Positions 1-12,000 of a DNA stretch of 64,000 nucleotides are shown here, one piece after another. Position 1 is the stretch's first letter, and every line of letters begins with the position of its first letter. The stretch is from Tubiluchus corallicola (taxonomy: Eukaryota > Priapulida > Priapulimorpha > Priapulimorphida > Tubiluchidae). The notes under the pieces were generated by a model. It was given only the letters and a program-made list of their open reading frames with translations. It ran no database searches and was not told the origin of the DNA. The stretch covers positions 62,001-126,000 of the forward strand of contig JAQGDQ010000522.1 of NCBI GenBank assembly GCA_030141605.1. Direction: 5' to 3'. Made by a program: the position numbers and the translations under genes.

Positions 1-185
1 CAAGTTAATTGTGACATAAAAGCGTTTGCTTTACTCGCTTCACTACCTGTATAATGGGAATCTCCCGTCACGAAAATGCTATTCTGATTGGCCTGCGTGA
101 CGAGACTCAACCGGCGAGCTTAATATGCAAACTAACCCACATGTATGGCAGTAGCAATGAAAATTGCACACTTCGTGAATCAGGC

Positions 186-530
186 GATTGAAAATAAACA
201 GCAGTGCTGTCCCCTGCCGGTCAAAAAGTTAATATATAGGCTATTACACCAGTGGCAATGCACTTTGTGAATCAAGTTACTGAAAATAAACAGCACTGCT
301 GTCCCCTGCCGGTCAAAAAAGTTTATATATACGCTACTACAACAGTAGCAATGCACATGCCTGGCATACTTCGTGAATCAGGCTACTGAAAATAAACAGC
401 AGTGCTGTCCTCTGTTGGTCAAAAAGTTAATATATAGGCGATTACACCAGTGGCAATGCACTTTGTGAATCAAATTACTGAAAATAAACAGCAGTGCTGT
501 CCCCTGCTGGTCAAAAGGTTAATATATAGG
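186..530. repeat. Tandem repeat, about 92-106 bp unit, ~4 copies
   Basis: The phrase AAAATAAACAGCAGTGCTG recurs near 191, 283, 389 and 481 (spacing 92, 106, 92), together with TTCGTGAATCA and GTTAATATATAGG words. Intronic, downstream of exon 42. Confidence 0.85.
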
Positions 531-554
531 CCGTATAAATGCCCACAAGCAAAA

Positions 555-1072
555 ACTTGCAGAAAAGATTACTGTTACTGCCGAATGTTCGCTGCATTCT
601 GCTGTGTCATGATGTTTATTTTCCATCGTGTATTTTGCCAGGTGGCAGAAAAGATTACTGTTACTGCCGAATGTTCGCTGCATTCTGCTGTGTCGTGATG
701 TTTATTTTCCATTGTGTATTTTGCCAGGTGGCAGAAAAGATTACTGTTACTGCCGAATGTTCGCTGCATTCTGCTGTGATATGATGTTTATTTTCTATCG
801 CGTATTTTGCCAGGTGGCAGAAAAGATTACTGTTACTGCCGAATGTTCGCTGCATTCTGCTGTGTCGTGATGTTTATTTTCCATCGTGTATTTTGCCAGG
901 TGGCAGAAAAGATTACTGTTACTGCCGAATGTTCGCTGCATTCTGCTGTGTCGTGATGTTTATTTTCCATTGTGTATTTTGCCAGGTGGCAGAAAAGATT
1001 ACTGTTACTGCCGAATGTGCGCTGCATTCTGCTGTGTCGTGATGCTTATTTTCTATCGTGCATTTTGCCGGG
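555..1072. repeat. 86-bp minisatellite, ~6 copies
   Basis: AGAAAAGATTACTGTTACTG recurs every 86 bp from 561 onwards, with very few differences. Short open frames on both strands here are translations of the repeat. The following 1073-1247 shows nothing recognisable. Confidence 0.93.
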
Positions 1073-1247
1073 CGCTTTGAATTGTATCACTCAAAGCAAA
1101 AAAACACTTTTGAGCTGACTTGCTCGTGATGAAGATAATTAAACTCTAAAGAAGCAGGAGAATCTAACTAAGAGCCTTAAATGAGTAACCTTTCGCAGTT
1201 AACGACTTTGTCAGGCAACTCCAAGGTCAAGCAACAGGTATCCTTAC

Positions 1248-1424
1248 CTGAAATTCACTCGTATCCTGCAGTTGATAGCCTTCTCTGTACCAGAAGATGT
1301 CCGGCATCGGTTCTCCCTTGAACGTGCACTCGAAGAAGCCCGGCTTTCCCTCCTCGGCTCTGTAATGCTCGATCGGTTTGATGAACTCTGGCTTCCTCGG
1401 TTCCTCCGGCTCTGGCTTCGGAGC
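1248..1424 (-). CDS. sls: sls exon 42: spacer and first half of the next Ig (Ig34)
   Basis: 177 nt, acceptor CATCATTAG, donor GTAAGG, phase 0/0. Reads APKPEPEEPRKPEFIKPIEH, then YRAEEGKPGFFECTFKGEPM and PDIFWYREGYQL. The second half of this Ig lies beyond the left edge of the window. Confidence 0.88.
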
Positions 1425-2727
1425 CTAATGATGTAGAAGAACGTAATTAGCGATATATAATGATGATGCGTAAAGGTAACAAGTGACGATCTATTAATGA
1501 CGAATAGAAATGTTCGAATTTATTACGTCAGCCTAGACTTCATGATCTGTTGACAAATCTACAAACATTCTACATTTTCAGATACAGAAAACTAGGTGTA
1601 CAATTGTATCTTAACAGTGGCGGCTCGTGTATAGGTACTGTAGAACCTGCAGCACCCCCTATTTTCACTCCATATTATCGATAATATTCAATAGAATAAG
1701 TCTTTTTCTTTATTTCTTTCTTTATACTTCTATGGAACCAGAGCAGTAATGGTAGTACTGTTTGCTTCACAGCCCAGCACAGTGTGCTCCAGCAACGTGG
1801 TGTTTGGCTGTTGTGCACATGCGACCATGCACACATGTCTGAGCCCAAGTAGAGAAAGTACTGTCGCTCACACAGTTTGTTGTCAGTTGTCACGTGCTTA
1901 CCGTGGACGGATCAAGCTTGAACTGCCACAATTTAGGATATTCGTAAGCAAACAATATCTTTTTGTTTAGGATTTTATCAAGTTTATGTATAAACTCTCA
2001 TATGTTTGTTTGCTTAAAATTACAAATACAAATAAAAACATTAGAATTACATGTTTGTTTTGCTTTACACAGCATTAAAACAATGGCTAAAAATTTTCTG
2101 AAGCAGCAGTCCCACTAATTTCAGCCAGGAGCCGCCACAGGTCTAAAATAATGTAAACAATGTTGTTTAATGAATGTAATAACAAGAGGTGTTCACTCAC
2201 CTTCTTCTTAGCAGGTAAGACACGGGGCATCATCTCTAGAAGATCCTCATCCGTGACTTGAAAAAGAAATAAAAAAAACAGCTGAATTACAACTGAGACG
2301 ATAGTTTTTAGGAAAACATTCTTAAATGTCTTCATCCGCCATTTGAACAAAAAGTAAAAAAACAAGAAAGCTACGATCTAGTTATGACCGAGCAGAAAGT
2401 GTAAAGGAAACGGCAGAATGCTTTAGTTTTTAATTACAGCGAATGGGGTAAAAAACTGGAATGTATCTCATACCCATCGGTTGTTCCTCGGGTTCCGACT
2501 CTTCGGCTCTCAGTCTCTTCTCAAGAGGCGGCATTTCCCACTCAGCAACCTTATCAGCTGTAAAAACAAAGTGCACAATGTTATAATCAAACATACAGAA
2601 AGCTTTCGTTTTCTTTCGTCTTCCTGGCTCTTTCCCTCTATCTTTCTGTCCGTTCTCCCCCTCTCTGCCTCTCTCTCTCTCTCTCTCACTCTCTCGTTCT
2701 CTCTCTGGCTCGTTCTCTGTCTGTCCG

Positions 2728-2770
<43 letters not shown>

Positions 2771-2992
2771 CTCGTTCTCTGTCTGTCCGTCTCTCTCCCT
2801 CCCTCTCTCTCTCTCTCTCTCTCCGGCTCGTTCTCTGTCTGTCCATCTCTCTCCCTCCGTCCCTCTCTCTCTCTCTCTCTCTCTCTGGCTCGTTCTCTGT
2901 CTGTCCGTCTCTCTCCCTCCCTCTCTCTCTCTCTCTCACTCTCTCGTTCTCTCTCTCTCTGGCTCGTTCTCTGTCTGTCCGTCTCTCTCCCT

Positions 2993-3043
<51 letters not shown>

Positions 3044-6000
3044 GCTTGTTCTCTCTCTCCTCCTTCTCTCCCTCTCCCTCCCTCTCTGTCTCTACCTCCT
3101 TCTCTCTCTTCTTTCCCACTCTTTCTCCTTCCCTCCCTCGTCTGTCCCTCCTGTCTCTCTCCCACTTTTCCCCCTCTTTCTCCACTCTCTCTGTCTCTCT
3201 CTCTCTCTCTCTGGCTCGTTCTCTGTCTGTCTCCTCTCTCTCTCTCCTTCTCTCTCCGCTCTGTCTCTACCTCCTTCTCTCTCTTCTTTTTCCACCCTTT
3301 CTCCTACCCTCCCTCGTCTGTCCCTCCTGTATCTCTCTCTCTTGCACGTTCTCTGTCTCTCTCCCACTTTTTCCTTCTCTTTTTCCACTCTCTCTGTCTC
3401 TCTCTCTCCCTATTACTCTCCTCCTCTCTCGTTCTCCCCATCTCTCTCATATGCTCCACCTTTTAATCCATTCGTATATTTAACCAATTTTTCTAAACAG
3501 ATTATAAAACAACAGCAAGTAAATCCAATGAGAATGGACTGGCGCCACTAACTCTCTACGCTGCATTTATCATTAACTTACGTTTCTTGCTGGCCTTCAA
3601 CACCGACCGGAAATCGTCCGTTCTCGCCGCGACATGGAGCGTCGTCTTGGCAATGGCAGTGCCCTCGGAGTTACGGGCGATTACCTTGACTTCGCCGTTG
3701 TCGTACTGCTTAGTCTTAGGAATCTCCATGTAATGCATGCCGTCGTAAGACAACTTGTATCTAGAGCCCTGACGAAATAAATTAAGTTACCAATAAAATA
3801 CTGGCATCTTTAACACAAAGGTTACAGATTAAAATTGCCGTTCTGTTAGCTGCGAAAAATCGTTTTCCATATCGACCATTAACATGTGGAACAACTTACC
3901 ACAGAACATTCGTGAAATTACATCCATTTCACACTTCAAACAAGAGCTCAAATCTCATTTAAATTTTTCGTTGCGTGGGAAACATTTTTCACTTGGTAAA
4001 CCTCCAATTTATCTGATATGATAGATATGCATCAGTCTTAAATATTCGTACATTAATATTTTCTAACCGTCATTTTCTACTAATGTCGAATGTAATCTTG
4101 TAGTAAAACTTGTCAGCTTGTGTAGTTATAGTCTATTCTTACTATAAATGTTTTTGTAAATGGTGTATAAGGTCTCTTGTGGTGAGGATCCTAAATCATG
4201 AATTTCAAATTGTCTGATCCAATCCTATAATAAATTATGTGTAAACTAAACTAAAAATAAATTTACTATTTATGGCAAAACAAGAAAAAGTTTAACTAGT
4301 TCAAGATTTTTGAACAAGAAATGATTGTTTACTTTTACTGACTTACATGCAAGACAGGTTTGTTGTTGATGTACCACTGAACTTTGGGTCTTGGGACGCC
4401 TTTCACGCGGCACTCAAACTTGGTGTGCTGACCCTCGGTCACCTGGAAGGGCTTGGGTTCGATCACAAACTCGGGCGGTTCTCTGTCTGGTTCATCCTGC
4501 ATCACTTCAGTTCCCTTGGCCCTGTAAGATTTATATTTTCAGATACTGTATTCGAGCTTATCAACTTTGTTGGCTGACCAGACTGAACTAACCGACAAAT
4601 TAAAACCAAAGAATTGCTTTAAAGACGGACAGAAATGTTTTGAGTAATGCTCCTACAGTTTCACGAAAGTTAAAATAACAGAAATTCATAAAAGAAATTC
4701 ATTCATAGTTAGAAATTCTGGATATATTTATATTTAAAAACAACACAACTTTATTAAAATTTTACTTTATATAGTTAAAATCATGCCAAACATTTCGATA
4801 GACTATTGCTGTCAGCATCAGTGGTAAATTTACGAACATACAACCAGTTTATAAAGGCAGGTCTCATTATGCCCTAATTAAGTAGTTAACAGAAGCCAAA
4901 TAGCTAATGAATAAACAGACCAATAAAGAAATTGATACAGTAACTTAAATACTAATTACGCAGACCTGAAGAACAGAAATTGATACAGTAAATTATGCAC
5001 TAATTATGCATTTACAAAAGCTGAATAGGTAGATAAAGATTAAACGATTAAGCAGACCCGAAGAACAGAAATTGATACAGTAAATTATGTAGTAATTATG
5101 CATTTACAAAAGCCAAACAGGTAGGTAAAGATCAAATGATTAAACAGACCTGAAGAAAAGAAATTGACACAGTAACAAATAGCTAAGTGCTTGAAAACAA
5201 AGTTAAAGGAATTGAACTGCTTTACACATTAACGGAACACTTATTAGGGTACATAGATAAACTTTCTTTTATTAATAAGTCCCAGTTATTTATAATTTTG
5301 GTCACAATCCTGAAATTATTAAAATCAGCTTTGTGGCCAGCGACACAAATGAGATCAAATATGTTCTGGGAATGTAATAACATATTATAATAAACCAAAT
5401 CTTGAAAACCTTCTATTTCACAGAGTAAAACTTTGTTTTATACAATTTCATTTTAAAAAAGATGGGTTACTGTATCAGACATTTGCCAACATGAGTCAGC
5501 AGCGATCAGCAAATGAAAGGAGTGTAGAAGAAGAAAAAGAAACTTTAGAATTAGCAAGTCTTTGCATTCAAATATCGGTCAAACGCAGTTGTAAAAAGTC
5601 TAAATGACAAGGATGAATCAAAGCATGAAGCCATACCTAGCCTGCTCTTCCTCCAACTCCTGCAGTTTGACCACGCCCTGTTCCATGCCCTCGGGAAGCT
5701 GAGTGTCAGTGATGATGCTGCGCGTTCCCCGGATCTTCAACAAGGCCTTCGTCTCGTCCTGACCGTAAAGGTTCGTGGCGCGGCACAGGTACTCGCCCGT
5801 GTCCTCGGGGAAGACCCACAGGATTTCCAGGGCCACGTAACCGAAATCGTAAATGGGTTTGAAGCGGTGACCTGAAACATGAGCGAAAAATAAACAATGA
5901 CAATAAACAACGAGCAACAAATAAACAAGCTAGTTTACCACAAAGAAAACTACAGCCAATCTCGGGTATAAGGTACTCGCTTATAAAGGACCACCAACAC

Positions 6001-9000
6001 CGGACCCGATTTTTTTATATAAATATCTTCATATATAAGGTACTCGGATATAAGGGACTTTCGGTTATAAGGGACGATATCTTCAGGTCCCGCATAATAG
6101 AAACCCAGGTAAATTACCTCACATAACCCTATGATGAAAGCGAAATTGATCGATTTTTAACCTCAATTTTTCGCAAACTCGGTCTTCGAACGGCTCGGTT
6201 TCCGCGGTCACATACATCTCGAATCAGTGAAGCAGCTTCCTACATACTATTTGTACTGACTGTGCAGTAATAATTCATAAAAATATAGGTAAAAGTACAG
6301 AAAAGTACAGGTCTAGATAGAAATATGCTATGAAATAAAAATACTTCTAAAGTAAACTCCGTGCAACTGAAAATCGCATAATATTATGTAGCGATATTAC
6401 GTAATATATATATAATATGATTTGAGTTATGAGAAGTTTACTCTACTATTGCCACTACCACTGTCACTGCCACAGCCACAGCCACAGCCACTGCCACTGC
6501 CACTGCCACTGCCACTGCCACTGCCACTACCACTACCACTACCACTACCACTGCCACCACCACTATTGCTAGTAGTGAAAATGCACCGAGACTATAATTT
6601 CAATATTTTTAATTTCTATCTCGGGAGTAAAATCTCATTCCTGCAGGAAGCAGGGATTTTAAAAGCTCAAATTTGCACGTGCTGCTTTGAAACGATGCTT
6701 CACTCTTAACAAGAAATTAAATACCCCGTGAATGAAGCATGGCCGAGAACAGATGGAAATCAAACTCACCACTCCGCAATGGCTTCCCGTTGAAGAACCA
6801 TTCTACCTTCATGTTCGGGTCACCGATCGGGATGAGGAAAGCTTCAAACTTCGTGAACTGGTCCTGATGAAGATCAGTCCTAGATAGGAAAAAAAACAGG
6901 ATAAATTAATCCAGATAATAAACATCCAAGGTACTTACTTATGTATGTTCTAAACACACTACGTAGGGACGCTATACTTACGCCATCTCAAGCGGGTGCA
7001 AGTACTACACTTTGTTTTTGGTGTGTATTCATCATGGTGTGTAAATGGTAATTTTTTTTATGATTTATAATATTCTTTTAATATTAGAATTAATAATTTT
7101 AATATATTTTTATACATTTTGTGATTTATTATGCAAAATTCATCAAATCTATACATTACCGTACTATGCATGTGCAAAAATACTTTAGACGGAGTACTGC
7201 CAAAACACGCAAAACAGCGAGTCCATAATAAACGAACCGCAAAGAAGTGAGGGAACACCGTATGTGAACACAAAAATGCTTTCTTTATGGTGTTTTTATT
7301 AGCATTTCGGTCAAACTGTCTCTGACTCAAGCTTTTGTCAAACGCCCCTTGCACTTACTTATGCTTGATGTGCTTCTTGAAGATTGGTGGCTGGTTCTTG
7401 TCCTTCTGGTAGAAGTCGTCGTCTTCGAAGTCGTAGTGGAAAGCGCCGGTTTCGATTCCGCCCTCGTCCTTGATCTTGTCCATGGTCCGCCTGATGCTGG
7501 TGTCCATGATGACGCCCATCTTAGCTGAACATTGAGGAAATGAAAAACAGTTAGAACAGGGCTTTAGAATGGCAAAACTTTCTAAAGAAAATCAGTCAGA
7601 ACACAGCTTTAGAATGGCAAAACTTTCTGAAGAAAAGTTTAGGGTTTAATGTTATTATTGACCAAACAAACTAAACTCGTAAGCAGAGGCGTATAGCCTA
7701 GGATGTCGAAGTTTCAGTGCGTCACATTTCAGAAAATTTTTTATGCTTCTCGGAAAATGTGCATGCATGTACTTTCATATTCATACAGAGGGCACATATT
7801 ATTACACACCACAAGCAGTTACTGAGCTGATTTCCTATACGAGTGCCACATAATGAACAGGTGCAATGTATTACACAACAAGCAGTTGCACAACCTGCTT
7901 AAATATAAGCGCTATGCAAATGCATGTAATTAATCACGACCACGTAGAAACTAGGTTAATAGAGTTGCTAATACACCACAAGTAACTATTTAATCAGCTT
8001 TTTACATAAGCAACTACAAATTTACAATAGATTTAGATTTAGATTTTAGATTTAATATTTTATTTCAAACTTCACAAAGTTCATATACACATCACAAATT
8101 AATACAAATAATACAATAAATCATGAAACACAACAATAACACAAATAACAGTTAACGATATAACAAACTACGCCAATGACATCTAATTACAGAAGTAAAG
8201 TTTGCATCACTGTTTAAAATGTTCTTGCACATAAAATAAAAATGGGCAGGACAAATTAATCAGCCTAAGGCGTCGAAATGATACGCTACCGTCGTTACCT
8301 GTTATTCTTAAGAAGCAAATCATTTCATAACTCTCGCATTCTAATACTGAAGCATTTCCACAAAGACAATTATTTTCAAATAAGGTTTCGTTCGTGATTT
8401 TTGAAGTTTAAAAAAACGAGTTTCCTAGATCACTGAGACTACAGCCAGAAGACAGTGCCACGCCTACCTTTGACCTTGAGCAAAGCCGTAGTGAAAGCTT
8501 CGCCTGCCTTGTTGAAAGCTCTGCACTTGTAGACGCCGGCGTGATCCGGATTCAAGTCTTTCATGTCGAGCCTGACCTTGCCGAACTCGTGCGTGCACGT
8601 GCATCGAGAGCCTGCAACGGCAAAAATTAACATAATTCAGAATTAAAATTGCAAAACTTTTACTCACAGAAGACAGCTAAAGAAAAGTCTGATCGAATTT
8701 GTGGAACAATTTTGAAAGAAAGCAAAGATTGCAAATTCAAAGGTGAACTTACCTAAATCGAACGGTTTGTCGTTAAAGAACCATTCCAGCTTCAATTCGG
8801 GGTCGTTGACGGGCTCCAGCTTGCCTTCAAAATACGCCGACTCGCCCTCGGTAACGTTGTCGAGATTAGCGAAGTTTGTGACCCATCTTGGTGGCACGCC
8901 CTGCATCGAAAGTCGATATTTGGAAAATGACCAACACGAGACGACACCTTTGGGGTACTCTATAAACTATTTTGTTCAAAGTCAAGCAAAGATATTCCGT

Positions 9001-12000
9001 CGGACATTTTATTACAAAAAAATCGTGTCACTTACTGAGACTATGGTGTCATTTAAAATAAGCAATTTGGCAAATGGTTTTGCAAAAACGCACAAGTCTA
9101 CACCTCCAAAACTAGATAAAGTACAGGCAATAATAGATAAATATAATAAGTCCTCGCTTAATGGCGCTAATGTATTCCAGCAAAATGTGACGTTAAGCGA
9201 AACGTCGTTAAATGAAACCAAAACTTCCACGGAAAGTAATGTAAAAGAATTGAGATACGTTCAAGAGGCAAGAATCAGTGATGCTTAAATCACATAAATT
9301 CAATTCAACGTTTCATGAGTTTCTTTATTGTTTCTACTATTTAATTGTTTCTGCTAGCTTGAATTCTTTGCGCAACCTGTTCCTATAGCAACCAGACAAC
9401 GTAGTAAATGATACGGTGCTCTTGTATGATAAAATTTCCAAGCTCACCTCATGCAGCACTTGGCTTTGACTCTGCAGCGTTTATTGTTTAATGGCTGCCA
9501 TGGTTTAAACCAGGGGTGTGCAAATTGCGGCCCGCCGAGAGAATTTGTGCGGCCCGCGAAGAGATTTGTCAACCTAATGAAAGTGCGGCCCGGGCGATTA
9601 ATTGAGTGTATCTAGCTGAGGTGCGTGCCACGATCCCAAAGATAGTGCGGGTAGTTTTTTCTACTAGATCGGATGTCATTAACCCTTACAAGACAGTTGT
9701 AGCTTAATGTCACTGTACTACACAGACTGTGTGATACACATTACTAATATGCATTGTAATGAAATTACCACTATCTGTCGCGAAAGTAGAAACATATGGT
9801 TTGTAATATAAATTTTAATAACTTCTAAAATAGTTTCTTGAGTGCAGTAGTAATGATGTACGCAGGTCGGATGCAAAAAAATCGTTATTAGGCACTTCTG
9901 TACTTGGCACCTTGATCAAACTGCCTGTGGCCCGCAGGATTTGCGGGAAAGTTTATGTGGCCCGGCTAGTCAAATCATTTGCACACCTCTGGTTTAAACT
10001 TTAATGAAAGAGAAACAGCTAGCTAGGTACGTATTGGTAAGAAAGAGAGGCGGTACAAGGTTTGTTCACAGGTCTCGCTTGATAGAATTGGCAGCTAGTA
10101 TTGTAATCAGTCGGGAAGCAAAAACACGTATAATAATTGAATTATTTATGTTACTACGGCACTTTTGAAACAGAATACAGCAATATATGACATGTTAATG
10201 CTTCAAATTATGTAAAAAAAATTGTTGATAAAATGAAAATCGGCTTTCAGCAAAGTAAATAAAGACGTTAAAATGAAACGTGCGTCGTTAAGTGAAAAAA
10301 ACGTATCAAATGTTCAGCGTCGTTAAAAGGAAACGTTGCTAAAAAGGGAGTCATTATATATAATACTACTTTATTTGCCTTAAATCATCCTTAAGTGAGG
10401 GCTTACTGTAATTTAAAATCAAAGTCACCAGAAACTGATATTAACAGTGTGGATACTGGACACACTGTTAGGCTATGTCTCAGTCATCAATTCAATAAGA
10501 TAAATTAACTGACTAAGCCTATCATTCAAGTTATATCATTAGCGCCACCTATACTTTTCAAAAATAATCACCATTAAGCTTACTCACAAATAATGAATGT
10601 CATTTAAATTATGTTAACTATTTCTAACATAAAATAAATGAATTCGCACAACTCATTTTAATATTTTGGCACGTAACTATTAGTACAAATTTTGAGAGGA
10701 ATCACTGAATAAAACTCTAATTATGACTCACCACTTCATCCTCCACTGGTTCATCGGGATGAAGGAGACTCTGGAGTTTGTCGATCTTCTCCAAGCCGCC
10801 GGCCATGGCTTTTGGCAGCTGCGTGTCCACGATGACAGTCCTCTTTCCTGTAACAGGATTCAAACAACTAAAATGTCAAGGTGTGCTTTTTTGCAACAGC
10901 GATATATTACAAACACATTAGCAGTCAAGATATGCTTTTTTGCAACAGCGATATATTACAAACGCATTAGCAGTCAAGATGTGCTTTTTTGCAACAACGA
11001 TATATTATAAGCGCATTAGCAGTCAAGATGCGCTTTTTTGCAACAGCGATATATTACAAACACGTTAGCAGTCAAGATGCGCATTTTTGCAACAACGATA
11101 TATTATAAACGCATTAGCAGTCAAGGTGTGCTTTTTTGCAACAACGATATATTACAAACACATTAGATGGCAAGATGTGCATTTTTGCAACATTAATCCG
11201 TAAACACTAGCGTAAAAAACGATTGCTCAAGAATGCGATGCAGGCAGATGAACACTTTTCGTTACGATGCAGTGGCTTGATGTCTGTCTAAAGTCCCACC
11301 AATGATTATGACATTAGTGTCATACATATTTTTCGTATCTTGTTTTAAAAACTTCAGAATCTTCCAAAAGATCCAAGGAAATAATCTAAGATTTTTGGTG
11401 TTTCAAAAATTCTCCTGGGATTCCTCTTTTAACTAAGCGACATTCTCAACTGGTCAACAAGGAGGAGTAGAAAACAAAATTCATTATGTTTAGAAAAAAA
11501 ATCAAGAATCAAGATTGAATTACTTGTGAATGTCGAGACAACTATTACACCATGACACAGATTTGAATAATAATAGTAATAATAAGTACATACATAGGAT
11601 AATAATAAAAACGTTACATACGTGTAACTTTGATGGATCCAATTGTCTTATCCATGCCATATTTGTTCGTGGCAACGCAGGTATACTCGCCTACATCCTC
11701 CGGCCAGACGGGATTAATGTCAAGTTCCACGAGGCCAAAATCGTACTTTGTCCTGAATCGGCTGCCTGAAAAATCAACGGTCGTCATCAGCATTGTTTTT
11801 CGGTGTTGCTTAGCAACCATTCTTTCTCAGGGTTCCTTAGCAACAATGTTTTGCACTATTCAGCCATTTGTCGTAAAAGCGATATCGAATAGAAATGTTC
11901 TCTGACGCACTTTTTACTAGTTCTAATCCAATTTGTAAGCACTAATTACTAGCGAATTAAATCTTATTTCGTTATCTCTTGCACTAGAACTACTTTCTTT

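Noticed and set aside
2474-2557. Onset of a PEVK elastic region at exons 40-42
   Set aside because: Only about 60 acidic/proline-rich residues are present before the next Ig; too little to call PEVK.
2481-3551. Long plus-strand Ser/Leu-rich open frame (356 codons) and its Arg/Glu-rich antisense frames
   Set aside because: They translate a CT/GA microsatellite; no start context, domain or splice support.
8743-9288. Plus-strand ORF of 181 codons overlapping exon 33
   Set aside because: Its first part is the antisense of exon 33. The rest has no recognisable domain and includes CGTTAAGCGAAACGTCGTTA, text like the Tigger-type MITEs, so a transposon remnant is likelier than a gene.
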